The translations under genes were made by a program, and so were the position numbers. A stretch of 11,067 nt of DNA, taken from NCBI GenBank assembly GCA_032353305.1, contig JAUCNG010383147.1:1-11067 (forward strand), given 5' to 3'. The stretch is from Cephalothrix spiralis (lineage: Eukaryota; Nemertea; Palaeonemertea; Archinemertea; Cephalotrichidae). The notes under the pieces were generated by a model that had not been told where the DNA came from, searched no databases, and saw only the letters and a program-made list of their open reading frames with translations. This document shows positions 1 through 8,325 of the stretch, one piece after another (within the stretch, counting starts at the first letter, position 1; each line of letters opens with the position of its first letter).

Positions 1-91
1 ACTTTTAAAGTTAAAGGAGAAAATTAAATATTTTTAGTTAATTTCAAGAGCAGTAACATGAAATTTATATCAAAATATCCCTTATCATGTA

Positions 92-105
92 TACTACTTA
101 CCTGG
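92..105 (-). promoter_or_regulatory. Consensus splice donor (CCAG|GTAAGTA), possibly the end of a 5' exon
   Basis: On the minus strand the sequence reads CTCTGTGCCAG followed by GTAAGTAGTA, a perfect metazoan 5' splice site, with the exon ending at 102. The DNA to its right is CpG-rich, which would suit a first exon. All three frames meet stops shortly upstream, so the exon would be non-coding (5' UTR), with its gene leaving the window to the left. The competing reading is that this is the plus-strand 5' end of a U1-like RNA, which must resemble an antisense donor because U1 pairs with donors. Confidence 0.45.
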
Positions 106-152
106 CACAGAGATTAACGTTGATCCCCAAGGACGTTTCGTTATCTCTGTGC
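95..152 (+). ncRNA. U1 snRNA-like 5' end and stem-loop (probable fragment or pseudogene)
   Basis: From 95 the plus strand reads ACTTACCTGGCACAGAG then ATTAACGTTGATC and CCCAAGGACG. U1 begins with ACTTACCTGGC. The next bases also track its stem-loop I as I remember it from insects and molluscs (..GAGGTTAACCGTGATCACGAAGG), about 21 of 27 positions. The hairpin is kept: GCACAGAGAT-T-AACG (105-119) pairs with CGTTATCTCTGTGC (139-152). The loop bound by U1-70K differs (GATCCCCAAG). No convincing U1 stem-loop II or IV and no properly placed Sm site follow, so a working U1 gene is unlikely. The resemblance beyond the donor-like bases is what argues against pure chance. Confidence 0.35.
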
Positions 153-278
153 TAGATTTCTAGAATTCCGGCCCTGAAATGGGTCGGCCTATGCGATTGC
201 GCATTCGAGCTCCCTAAAACGGATTTACCAAGCCCCCTTAAAAGGGCTAAGAGGGTGTAAAAACCCAGAGAGTCCGAA

Positions 279-318
279 CGCTGTGCGTCTGGCATATTTT
301 TGTGTTGGACGCACGGCG
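279..318. other. Stable hairpin with an Sm-like ATTTTTG in its loop
   Basis: CGCTGTGCGTC (279-289) pairs with GACGCACGGCG (308-318), 11 bp with one G-T pair, around an 18-nt loop that contains ATTTTTG (296-302). This is the strongest hairpin in the CpG-rich block. Its role is unknown; an Sm site normally lies in a single-stranded spacer, not inside a hairpin loop. Confidence 0.6.
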
Positions 319-371
319 CAAAGAAAAATGTATACTATATAATCCTATTAGTGCGCCTTTCCATTGATACC

Positions 372-384
372 CAACATGGCGGCC
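372..384 (-). promoter_or_regulatory. YY1-like site GCCGCCATGTTG
   Basis: The minus strand reads GGCCGCCATGTTG, matching the YY1 consensus GCCGCCATnTTG. In animal promoters such sites often lie just downstream of transcription starts, in this orientation. That would place a minus-strand start near 385-420 and a first exon of roughly 290-320 nt ending at the donor at 102. The same bases also form a good start-codon context, but the frame there closes after nine codons. Confidence 0.4.
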
Positions 385-450
385 CTGGAATGATAGGTAG
401 CCGTTGCGCTCGTCGCAACTTTGAGAAACTTCGCCTTACTTTATATGATC

Positions 451-1025
451 TTATATTATATTTACTATACCATTATGGCTCGTCGATTTCATCGCACTTT
501 TGCGGCCGCTGAAGATTCGTCCCGTCTCGAAAGAGCCCCCAAAATGGGCCTCGTCGCGTTTGTCGCCGATTCGTCGCTTCCAACATTCCAGGGCCTCAAA
601 AGTCAACATGACCCCATTGTAAATATTACCTTTATAAAAATACACCAATTGCTCTTGTGGCACTGCATAATCGTGGCATTTGTAAGTGCCATAGGACATA
701 AATGTGTTTTTTGTGCCATCAGATGATCTAGATTTATCATTTCCTTGAATTTGGTATGCAACAAGTCATGGTTATTCGATTATTGTGAAAACAGTCCGTG
801 ACTTTAACAAAACGATTTAATGACGTCACAAAAAACGAATTTTGAGATAATGACATCCGTTTTGTTCATACTGACCCTCCCCCTTCTCAGCCTTCGACGG
901 TGAATTGGCGTCGACTGCTGGACGAACGATTTTTTAAAAAACATCGAAATTTTGCCGAACCTCTAAAATTTTGGCGTCGGAAAAGAGTCGATTTTGATAA
1001 AGAATATTTTGATATTGCTCTTTGA
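451..1025. other. CpG-rich block with overlapping open frames on both strands; possible short gene
   Basis: On the plus strand an ATG at 475 in good context (attATGG) opens MARRFHRTFAAAEDSSRLER and stays open past a consensus donor GTAAGTG at 682. A pyrimidine-rich acceptor CCTCCCCCTTCTCAG ends at 890. The frame after it (PSTVNWRRLLDERFF..) is in the matching phase and runs to TGA at 1023-1025, giving a 113-residue protein by inference. On the minus strand a frame from ATG 699 (MSYGTYKCHDYAVPQEQL..) to 451 is also open, and extends upstream without a stop to about 765. Antisense open frames are common in CpG-rich DNA, so at most one is likely real. I recognise neither product. The block could equally be only promoter and 5' UTR. 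Confidence 0.25.
821..828. promoter_or_regulatory. Palindromic CRE (TGACGTCA)
   Basis: An exact 8-bp cAMP-response element near the CpG-rich block. It would be upstream of a minus-strand start in 400-700. Single sites of this length can occur by chance; other copies in the window lie in a transposon (1693-1700) and in an intron (10324-10331). Confidence 0.35.
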
Positions 1026-1174
1026 TATTAATGAAAATATTTTACTTTAAATCAATGTATTTTTCCTCTTCTTATAGTAGAGTGATGTTGTAAGATCTTG
1101 TAAAATATTTAAGTTATGAGTAAATAATTGTTAAAGGTTGAAACTAATTTATAATAATGAAAGATAATAACATA

Positions 1175-1733
1175 CAGGGTGTCCCAATATTATGGAAAAC
1201 AGCCAGATAACGTCATATTCTGATTTAATTATGAATTGGCCATAAAATTATCGCTGCTAGTAATGCCTAGAAAGATCTTGGGTCTTCTCTTTCAAATAAA
1301 TAAATTTGGTGCAAATCTGTCTATTACAGCAACTGAGTTATATAAATTTCACCAAAGGACCAAAAAGTTCAATTTCCCCAAATGAACGTCCTTTCTCGAA
1401 AATGTGATTTTTAATGACTTTTTAATTTTTTTAAATTTCTTATTTAATTTACTATTCACAAAAAAATATTAAAAATTGAAATGCACTGAAAATATCCAGA
1501 TTAATTTTAGAGTGATTGAAAATAACATTCTCTCGATTTATGGTGGCGAAATGAAACCAGAGGTTCTTCGGGAGATTCATCGTTGCTCCCTTAGTTATGA
1601 ACCGATCTGCACCAAATCTGTTTTATTCGGGAGAGAAGACTCAAATGATTATTTTTTGCATTTATTAAAATATTCATAATTAAGTCACAATATGACGTCA
1701 TCTGGCTGTTTTCTATAATATTGGGATACACTG
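1175..1733. mobile_element. Tc1/mariner-like MITE, copy 1
   Basis: The element is a 559-bp block flanked by TA on both sides (1173-1174 and 1734-1735), the target duplication typical of Tc1/mariner. Its ends are CAGGGTGTCCCAATATTATG and the near complement of CAGTGTATCCCAATATTAT. The inverted repeats extend at least 60 bp each, and imperfect pairing continues inward: GTCTTCTCT..AATTTGGTGCA near 1282 pairs with TGCACCAAAT..AGAGAAGAC near 1610-1640. A 67-codon plus frame (1476-1679) has no transposase features and is not conserved in copy 2. Each end includes a TGACGTCA-like site, perfect at 1693-1700. Confidence 0.85.
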
Positions 1734-1735
1734 TA

Positions 1736-3627
1736 TATAACGCAATATTCATAACTAATGCAAATATTGAAATATCAGGGAATATAATCTAATACGATGC
1801 AGCTAGATATTAAATATTAGGGAATACAGTCATCTTATTCTTATTGTTTTAAAAACATGTACTTTGATTTGAAATATCAAGATGATTTTTTATATTCTTC
1901 CATTTATTTATTTCTGCTGATAATTCTTAACCAATTTTTGTCTCATCCTTTTTTTAAAGTATATTGAATTGTTTAGATGTAATTTTAATAGATACAAAAA
2001 TGTTAACCATGTAAACTAATTGCATCATCTTGGTATCCTTTAATCTATTTGCTCGATTTGTTGATAGCAAGAATTTAAAGGATATTTGTAACAAAAAATT
2101 TCGATAGATAGTACCTTTAAAAGGTAAAAAACTGAAATAGAAATTCGTTGTATTGTGTTAATAACAATGCCTAGGATAAAGTATAGGTGTTTATCACGAT
2201 AGACCGGCAAACACAGTCCCTATTAAGCACTATTTACCCTCCAAAGTAAATATATAGACTGTTTTCCTGCTCAATAGAAACTCCTTTTAAGGTCTGAAAA
2301 AATATTGTTGGATTGATTTTCTAATTGTCTTTTGTGACCTTATCTTGCTCGCTGGGCTGTAGATATGTAGCAATAGTGTATATGGCTCATAATTGATTTT
2401 TTATCAAGATGTGAACTGCAAATTCTTCAGTTTATTTTTCAAATTTTTAACCTTGTGGGCCTTAAGTACATAGGTCCTTTAAATCTTTATTCTCATTATG
2501 ATATCTCCGGTCATAATTTATCTCTTTGTCTAAAGTTATTTACCTATATATATTTAAGAATTAGTTGTGCATAATGTGAAGTTCTTTTTATTTGTGTATT
2601 TTTAATACACGTAGGGTAATAATAACTACCTCATTTTAGAAGTCTCATAAAATTGCAGGACGTTTATGTATAATGTAGTTCATCTGCCTCTGGATATACG
2701 GAGGCCTATGATTTGATCCATTTTTAGATTGAAATTGTCATTGCATGTAATAATATTACGTTATCCTCCTTTTAGGGTACATTATTGAGTGAAAATATGA
2801 ATAACTTACATATGTGTTTTTAAATCTCATAAAAAACTATGAAAATGTGATTTGATCGCTGTATAAAATCGTTATTTCTGTCGGTTTTCGTGTAATAAAA
2901 CCGAAAAGACGTGAAGTAACTGTATGTTATTTGCAAAGACCATGTTTTGGTCTCTAAATTTAGACTTAGAATTATGACTGCATATGAAGTAGTATGAAAA
3001 GGTTATCTATCGCATACTTTTAATAAATGATTTATTTTAGATTTTATGCAACTCTTATAAAGCTCATTAGTTGATCTGAATGAACGCCCTTTGTATGGTT
3101 ACATCTGTGACTCATTGACTAGTACTTATCGTTCCTATAGTCAATAAACCATAGATTAAGTATACCCAGATAGTGCAACTAGTACTAAATTCATGTCCTA
3201 TCTTAAGATTAGTTTGGGTCTCTATACTGTAGAGATTGGAATAAAATGGCCGAAATAATACTGGTTTTTCCTTCCAGGTGTCGCATTTAAAAAGATAAAA
3301 AGGCTCGGTTTGAGCAGTATGGCCCGAAACAGGCATCGGACAATGTATCATCTAATTGCACTATCTGGGTACTTAATCTATGAATAAACTAGCATAATCT
3401 ATGCATTCAGACGTCAAAGAATTAAGTAAAATTGTCAAAGTTCTGTGACGATTTTTTCCTGGAAGCCACGAAAAGAGAAACCTTATCCATGTTGATTGTT
3501 GTTGCAGACCCGTAAAATTGCTGTGTGCCAAATTATATGATTTAAAATAAATCTATGGGTTTCGAATAAATAATATTTTAATGAAGTCCGATTTCATTTT
3601 GTCACACTTTTTCAATAAACGAAAATT
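1736..3627. other. No gene recognised between the two MITEs
   Basis: About 1.9 kb of AT-rich DNA with stops in all frames. The only stretch worth noting is 3282-3384 on the plus strand. An acceptor-like TTTTTCCTTCCAG (ending 3278) is followed by a 36-codon frame (..AFKKIKRLGLSSMARNRHR..). No donor, no recognised family and no partner exon were found. A 6-bp hairpin TCTCTA/TAGAGA lies near 3220-3237. Confidence 0.6.
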
Positions 3628-4100
3628 GAAAGTGTTCCAATATTATGGAAAATAGCCAGATGACTTCATATATATTGTGACTTAATTATGAATTTTGGTA
3701 TAAATCTGAGCTACTTAAATTTCCCCAAAGGACCAAGAAGTTCAATTTCCCCAAATGAACGTCCTTTCTCAAATAAATGTGATTTTTATGACCTTTTTTA
3801 TTTTTAAAATTGTTATTCAATTTTAATCAAAAATTGAAATGCACTGAAAATATTCCAGACTAATTTTAGAGTGATTGAAATTGCACTCTCACGGTTTAGG
3901 GTGGTGAAAATGAAACAAGAGGTTCTTCGGGAGAATCATCGTAGCTTCCTTAGTTATAAACACTGATCTGCGCCAAATCTGTTTTATTCGGGAGAGAGAC
4001 CATGTTCTCAAATAGTTATTTTTTTCAATTATTAAAATATTCATAATAAAGTCCCAATATGACGACATCTGGCTGTTTTCCATAACTTTGGGACACACTG
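3628..4100. mobile_element. Tc1/mariner-like MITE, copy 2 (shorter, decayed left end)
   Basis: The element has the same family and orientation as the one at 1175-1733. Shared blocks include CCAATATTATGGAAAA, AGTTCAATTTCCCCAAATGA, AATTGAAATGCACTGAAAAT, AGAGGTTCTTCGGGAGA and the right end GGGACACACTG followed by TA (4101-4102). The left end is mutated (AAAGTGTTCC in place of CAGGGTGTCCC) and about 85 bp near 1220-1320 of copy 1 are missing. It contains no transposase frame; a 69-codon minus frame here is incidental. Confidence 0.85.
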
Positions 4101-4971
4101 TATTTTGACTCTATATATTTCGGTAATGTTAACCATCTTATTTTGAATCCGTTGTTCACTACAATGTATAGTACAGCAATTCACTAGTTCAAAATATATA
4201 ATAACAAAGACAAATATTTTAAATCTTAATTTTGTATATATTACATTATTCTCTAGAAATTACATATACTAAAGTATACATAATGTTAAGATAAATTCGT
4301 TAAAATAATATAATTATTTTACAGACATGCACACATCATCACAATACAATTTTCTTTACAAATCACAATAATAATATTGCACACACCACATCGAACGTTT
4401 GACACAATTTAGAAATTTTAAAAATATTTTTGACTTTTTATACATCTAATCTTCATATTTAAAGGAGACAAAAAATACTCTATTTTATTAAATCCATTAT
4501 TGATTATGGCATCTTACTATGTCGTATATTAATACTATTTCCCCTAACTAGTTTTTAAAAGTCTTACAAGGTCAAGGTCGTCATTTTGAATTTTTTCCAA
4601 AACAATCTTGGTGAATTTGAAGGCTATTTTGATAATAAGGAAGATTTTAATATAAGTTTCATGATTGGTAAAAAGATTCGACTTTGAATCTTACGGTATT
4701 TTTTCTCTCTCCTTTCGATGTTTTGTAAATCGTTTTTTAAATAAATAAAGTTTAGATATATATACGAGTAATACACATTTAGGTCCCTGATGATCCGGTC
4801 AAACTAAAAAGTTGGATACAAAATGTGACATAAATAACTCTTTAAGATCTTAAAAAATAAAATTAATTATAATTTTTTGTGGGTACCCTTTCAAATAATA
4901 CTAAATACTATTTCAACCATCAATAAAAGAATTTATTACCCTTTTTTATAAAAAATTGTCACTTATAATAC
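4101..4971. other. AT-rich intergenic DNA, no gene recognised
   Basis: Stops are dense in all six frames. AAATAAATAAAG at 4739-4750 could act as a plus-strand polyadenylation signal, but no plus-strand exon precedes it. TCAAGGTCG at 4572-4580 resembles an orphan nuclear-receptor half site; there is no supporting context. Confidence 0.6.
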
Positions 4972-5014
4972 ATGCAATATTGTAAGTTGCATATCAAACT
5001 ATCGAATACATGGG

Positions 5015-5099
5015 TAATACTTCATGGGTCGAGAGCCATGAAAAGAGTTACGCAACGAGTGTCAGTAACTTTTTATGGCTCGAGACCCATGAATTATTA
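5015..5099. repeat. Long hairpin with CATGGGTC..GAGCCAT arms
   Basis: The arms at 5015-5051 and 5065-5099 are reverse complements over about 35 bp with a few mismatches and one 2-nt bulge. They contain TTCATGGGTC and GAGCCAT on the left, ATGGCTCGAGACCCATGAA on the right, and a 13-nt loop. The stem is unusually GC-rich for this neighbourhood. Incidental ATGs in it create a 70-codon plus frame (4972-5184), which I attribute to the repeat. Confidence 0.75.
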
Positions 5100-5150
5100 C
5101 TTGTATCGTACGAATGACCATCATATATCAATGAATAAGTACGATACAAG
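5100..5150. repeat. Second hairpin with perfect 12-bp arms
   Basis: CTTGTATCGTAC (5100-5111) and GTACGATACAAG (5139-5150) pair perfectly around a 27-nt loop, directly abutting the hairpin to the left. The tandem arrangement suggests one composite element. Confidence 0.75.
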
Positions 5151-5177
5151 ATTCAGAACGGATATCATGATCTACTC

Positions 5178-5218
5178 CACTTAATTGTGACCATTTACTC
5201 GTGACACTTAATTGTGAC
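5178..5218 (+). repeat. 14-bp direct repeat CACTTAATTGTGAC
   Basis: Two exact copies at 5178-5191 and 5205-5218 (27-bp period), just right of the double hairpin. They may be a duplication at an insertion edge or a short tandem unit. Confidence 0.7.
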
Positions 5219-5261
5219 GCCGTTTTCATTCATTTCAACATTGAACACGTTTGTCACTTTG

Positions 5262-5400
5262 AGACGGGTAGTAGTTGCAACCCCTAGTAGAAGAACCAAA
5301 GGGGTACATAAAAACCACAGGTCCACACCCACCCCTTGTCCCAGCCAGCGAAGAGGTACTGGGACCCAGGTGCGACCAATCTGATAGATCTTGAAAAATA
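5262..5400. other. Isolated GC-rich island with open frames, identity unknown
   Basis: About 140 bp rich in C on the plus strand stands in AT-rich DNA. Small inverted pairs occur: ACCCCT/AGGGGT at 5280-5306 and GTCCCAG/CTGGGAC at 5338-5366. On the minus strand two overlapping frames are open: 5410-5195 (71 codons, with a hydrophobic run LWFLCTPLVLLLGVA) and 5429-5235 (64 codons, Gly/Ser/Cys-rich). The second could follow an acceptor-like TATAATTTAG at 5428-5419. Neither matches a family I recognise, and neither has a clear donor. It could be a diverged exon or a fragment of a retroelement. Confidence 0.35.
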
Positions 5401-5410
5401 GGAACGTCAT

Positions 5411-7030
5411 CGTTACCTAAATTATACATTTTAGTTTAAGCTCATATAAGGCGAAAGCTTAGTTAAATTTTTTTCGTTCGACTTAATTATTGGCTGTGGC
5501 CCGTGTTTTTCTACAAGCCTCTATAATCTTAATATAGATTCACTGCTAGTGAGTCGTAAACTTAATACCCCTTTGACAATTCTCTTGAATTTTCAGTAAA
5601 ATATTTGAAGTTTTAAAAAGTGTTTATAATTTAAAAAGTGAAAGGCAGAATACTTGTTATATCACATGATTTTTACTCGAGATGTTTTTTCTGGAGCTTA
5701 TTTGTAATACATAATTCGGGTATCACTATTTTAAATTTTTAATAGTATATTTAAACGCTATTTACATCATAACAATAATATATGCTAGAAATATCGTCAG
5801 ACAAAACAACATAACATTCGCTATGAATCATAACTAAACAAAACAGACGAACAAGGACAACATTTAACAATTACTCTCGAAAGACAAACAATTCATAATC
5901 TCACACACTAAAAAGGTTAAAAAAGCACCTTATTTGATAATATACCTGGTTAAAACTTAAGATGAGCGCTGTTAAAAATTAGAAATATCCCTCAAGCGGC
6001 GGATATTGGATAATTGATTATGTGTGGAAGCTTATTATCTTTAAACAAAATAGACAAGTCCCTAAACATGTTATGGTACCTATAATAAAAACATGTTTTT
6101 TATGCATAAGCAAGCTATAAACCTGATTATTTAGTATGATATAGCTACACTATACACTACTGGACACCTTTTTGATTTGAAACTAAAACTAAATTTCTAT
6201 AACGTATCAAAACAATTAAACAATATTGCAACTACAATTTTACCATTAAATGTACAAATTGTTTAAATTTTTAGGCAATGCAACTATTTTGAGGTATCAA
6301 TGGGAACTGTTATATTTATATGTACATAATATAGGCAAATACAATGTTAATCATGGTATCTGGGGAAGGCTTCAAGTCTAATTTGGTCGGTCCCAAAGTA
6401 TGATTGGAACCCAGTCTGGAAAACCTATGACTCATAAATAAATTATAAAATAAGTCCATGCAAAACTAAAATGACATATAAAATCTAAAACAGCATTAAA
6501 ATATTTCTTACTATAAAAATCAAAATATCGCTTTAAATAGCTTTTAGATGTGCATTTTTTTATTAGAGCTTATCAAATATAGAAAATGTTTAAAGAAACT
6601 TAATAGGAATTCATTAATTTGAGATCCGTTGAATGAATAGTCCATTCGATCAAAAGATTTTCTATATCAAATGTATAATTTTCTATATCATCTTTACCTA
6701 ATAAAAACCTCATAGTTGCCAAATGAAATTAATCTGTCATGTACATAAATGTTAACTATGGCTAAATATAAAAGAGCATGCAAAATTAAAACAATTTTAT
6801 AAACAAATTATATTGGCTAAACTTACAAAATGTACAATTTTTCGTAAAAAAACAAAAACATAAACAAAAATACTTACATAATATGTACAAGGCACATCTT
6901 ATTTACATATTCTATGAATTCTTCATAAAAATTGGACTTTAATAATACATTTGATGAGATTAAGCTTTAAGCTTATGATGCACTTAAGGTATTCATGAGA
7001 AGAAAAAAATTTGGAAATGTATTTATATTG
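5411..7030. other. AT-rich DNA, no gene recognised
   Basis: About 1.6 kb without a frame of interest, a convincing splice-site pair or a strong repeat. Short near-palindromes such as TAAGCTTTAAGCTTA (6960-6974) are the only structure seen. The 3' UTR of the PH-domain gene could run into its right end if the polyadenylation signal at 7618 is not used. Confidence 0.6.
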
Positions 7031-7220
7031 GATTTAGTCCCCTGGCCTCGGTATCGGGAGAAACTAAAGTTGTATGAAATCCATGAAATTTTTATATTGG
7101 GCACCTATTAAGTTTCAAAAGTTAGAAGCTCGTTTGAAATGAGCATCTAAAAATCCCTAATTGATGCATGAACGTTCGGATTGAATTCATAGACGTGAAA
7201 ATACATAAGGGGACTAAATC
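7031..7220. mobile_element. Possible small MITE bounded by inverted 13-mers
   Basis: GATTTAGTCCCCT at 7031-7043 is an exact reverse complement of AGGGGACTAAATC at 7208-7220. The 190-bp interval contains a further small hairpin (GCTC..GAGC near 7128-7144) and no open frame of note. No target-site duplication is clear, so this could also be a chance or functional inverted pair. Confidence 0.4.
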
Positions 7221-7599
7221 ACGTCTAAACAGGGTAGGTCCTTATAAAAACTGTTTATGATTACTCTATTCTAAAATACTGAAGTTTGAGATGGTTTTGA
7301 GAGTTTGCTACTAAAATATTCTACACTTTGTTCAAGTAATCATTATCAGTAATTGGAAAAATTGATAGCAAAGTATATATCCAATGACATATAATTATGG
7401 CAAGCCGATACAGTGTTATTGTATAATGCCAAGTGGACAGCAGAAAAATGTCGTAAAAATGTAAAATCACACAGATTATGAAAGTTCATGTCATACCTTA
7501 TTATTGAACCCTTTAATTGCATGCATGCTTAGAATTGAAGTCAGCAGCATTAATTGATGGAAGTTTATGCTTAAATAAATGCTACATTGCACTGTAAGA
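7221..7599. other. AT-rich DNA downstream of the PH-domain gene, nothing recognised
   Basis: About 380 bp with no open frame or repeat of note, between the possible MITE and the presumed end of the minus-strand transcript. Confidence 0.55.
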
Positions 7600-7617
7600 C
7601 TCTGATACCCTCATTGA

Positions 7618-7623
7618 TTTATT
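7618..7623 (-). promoter_or_regulatory. Candidate polyadenylation signal AATAAA
   Basis: An exact AATAAA on the minus strand, 621 nt after the stop codon of the PH-domain gene and directly after a GA dinucleotide run. Exact hexamers are common by chance in DNA this AT-rich, so the call rests mainly on its position. Confidence 0.4.
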
Positions 7624-7624
7624 T

Positions 7625-7639
7625 TCTCTCTCTCTCTCT
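7625..7639. repeat. (TC)n microsatellite
   Basis: Fifteen bases of uninterrupted TC dinucleotides on the plus strand, inside the presumed 3' UTR, where they read as GA in the transcript. Confidence 0.85.
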
Positions 7640-8243
7640 AAATAAAATGAGAAATGCTTGAAGCCAAAATGTAAACATTATTACCGCTAGCGTTTCTCCG
7701 TATCCCTGTAGTATGAAAAAATGTTGGGACGATAACATTTTAAAAATAACATATTGGTATTTTTTGAGTATACTATCTAAATATTTTGACACTATCATTA
7801 TTTGTAGCCCCGCTCTAAATCTAAATAGAGCTTGTATTGTAGTAATATTATATCTTTTCATAATTCTCCCCCAACTTATTAAATATTTTTTAATAAAAAT
7901 TTTAATGATTTGATAAAAGATTTAGTAGTTAAACAAAAAAATTATAAGATCTCATACACTGAGGCAGGCAAGGCTAATGCCCATGATATAAAACCCAAAG
8001 ATTTAATAGATCATTATTTATGGCATTTCCCTTTGAAATATAGCACACATCTTAATAATTGCACAAAGTACTGAACATTTACATTTCATTTTATGAATAT
8101 GATACCCAGTTGAGTACCGGTAGTGAGTACTCTGTCCTAAGTTAGTTAAGTTTTCTATCTACATATCACATTTGGAGTTATATTAAGTACAGTATATTTG
8201 ACACATTTTAAACCGATCTGAATTGGATGATGATGAGTAATTA

Positions 8244-8325
8244 TCATACTCCACTCTCATAAATAACTGGGGCAGCCATATCAGGAAGTTCAGCCTTAAC
8301 CATTTTTTCTAAAACAAATAACCAC
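8244..8325 (-). CDS. Last coding exon: PH C-terminal helix, tail and stop
   Basis: The exon is 82 nt. The acceptor is CTATTTTAG. Its first G completes the split Lys codon (AA|G), followed by WLFVLEKMVKAELPDMAA, PVIYESGV and TGA. The Trp at the second position is the conserved Trp of the PH C-terminal helix, and FVLEKM supplies the hydrophobic face that packs on the barrel. The protein ends only about 18 residues after the helix. The last four residues, E-S-G-V, have Ser at -2 and Val at 0, which fits a class I PDZ-binding motif; this is a reading from the consensus, not a tested property. The preceding 992-nt intron carries two SINE copies in opposite orientation. Confidence 0.9.

Larger units (their letters stand above)
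7600..8243 (-). other. Probable 3' untranslated region of the PH-domain gene
   Basis: After the TGA, the minus strand runs through AT-rich sequence with stops in every frame. The clearest polyadenylation hexamer is AATAAA on the minus strand at 7623-7618. Cleavage some 10-25 nt beyond it would give a 3' UTR of about 640 nt. A short GA tract (CT on the plus strand, 7625-7639) sits just before the hexamer. ATTAAA variants occur earlier, for example near 8000, so shorter forms are possible. The end point at 7600 is an estimate; no transcript data are visible. An 80-codon minus-strand frame (7861-7619) inside it is Lys/Ile/Phe-rich and looks incidental. Confidence 0.5.

Noticed and set aside
60-170. 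A spliced-leader RNA gene on the minus strand
   Set aside because: The donor and a nearby ATTTTG would fit loosely, but there is no tandem array or clear downstream stem-loop set, and such genes are not known to me in molluscs.
1476-1679. 67-codon plus-strand frame
   Set aside because: It lies inside a MITE, is broken in the second copy, and shows no transposase motif.
3112-3384. Minus-strand 79-codon frame, and a plus-strand frame after an acceptor-like tract
   Set aside because: They overlap in opposite directions, match nothing recognised, and have no donor or partner exon.
3889-4098. 69-codon minus-strand frame
   Set aside because: It lies inside the second MITE and is not shared with the first copy.
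5540-5560. T7-promoter-like TTACGACTCACTA on the minus strand
   Set aside because: A partial match only, with no phage context; chance resemblance.
7619-7913. Minus-strand 80-codon and plus-strand 66-codon frames
   Set aside because: AT-rich composition, position in the presumed 3' UTR, and mutual overlap point to chance frames.
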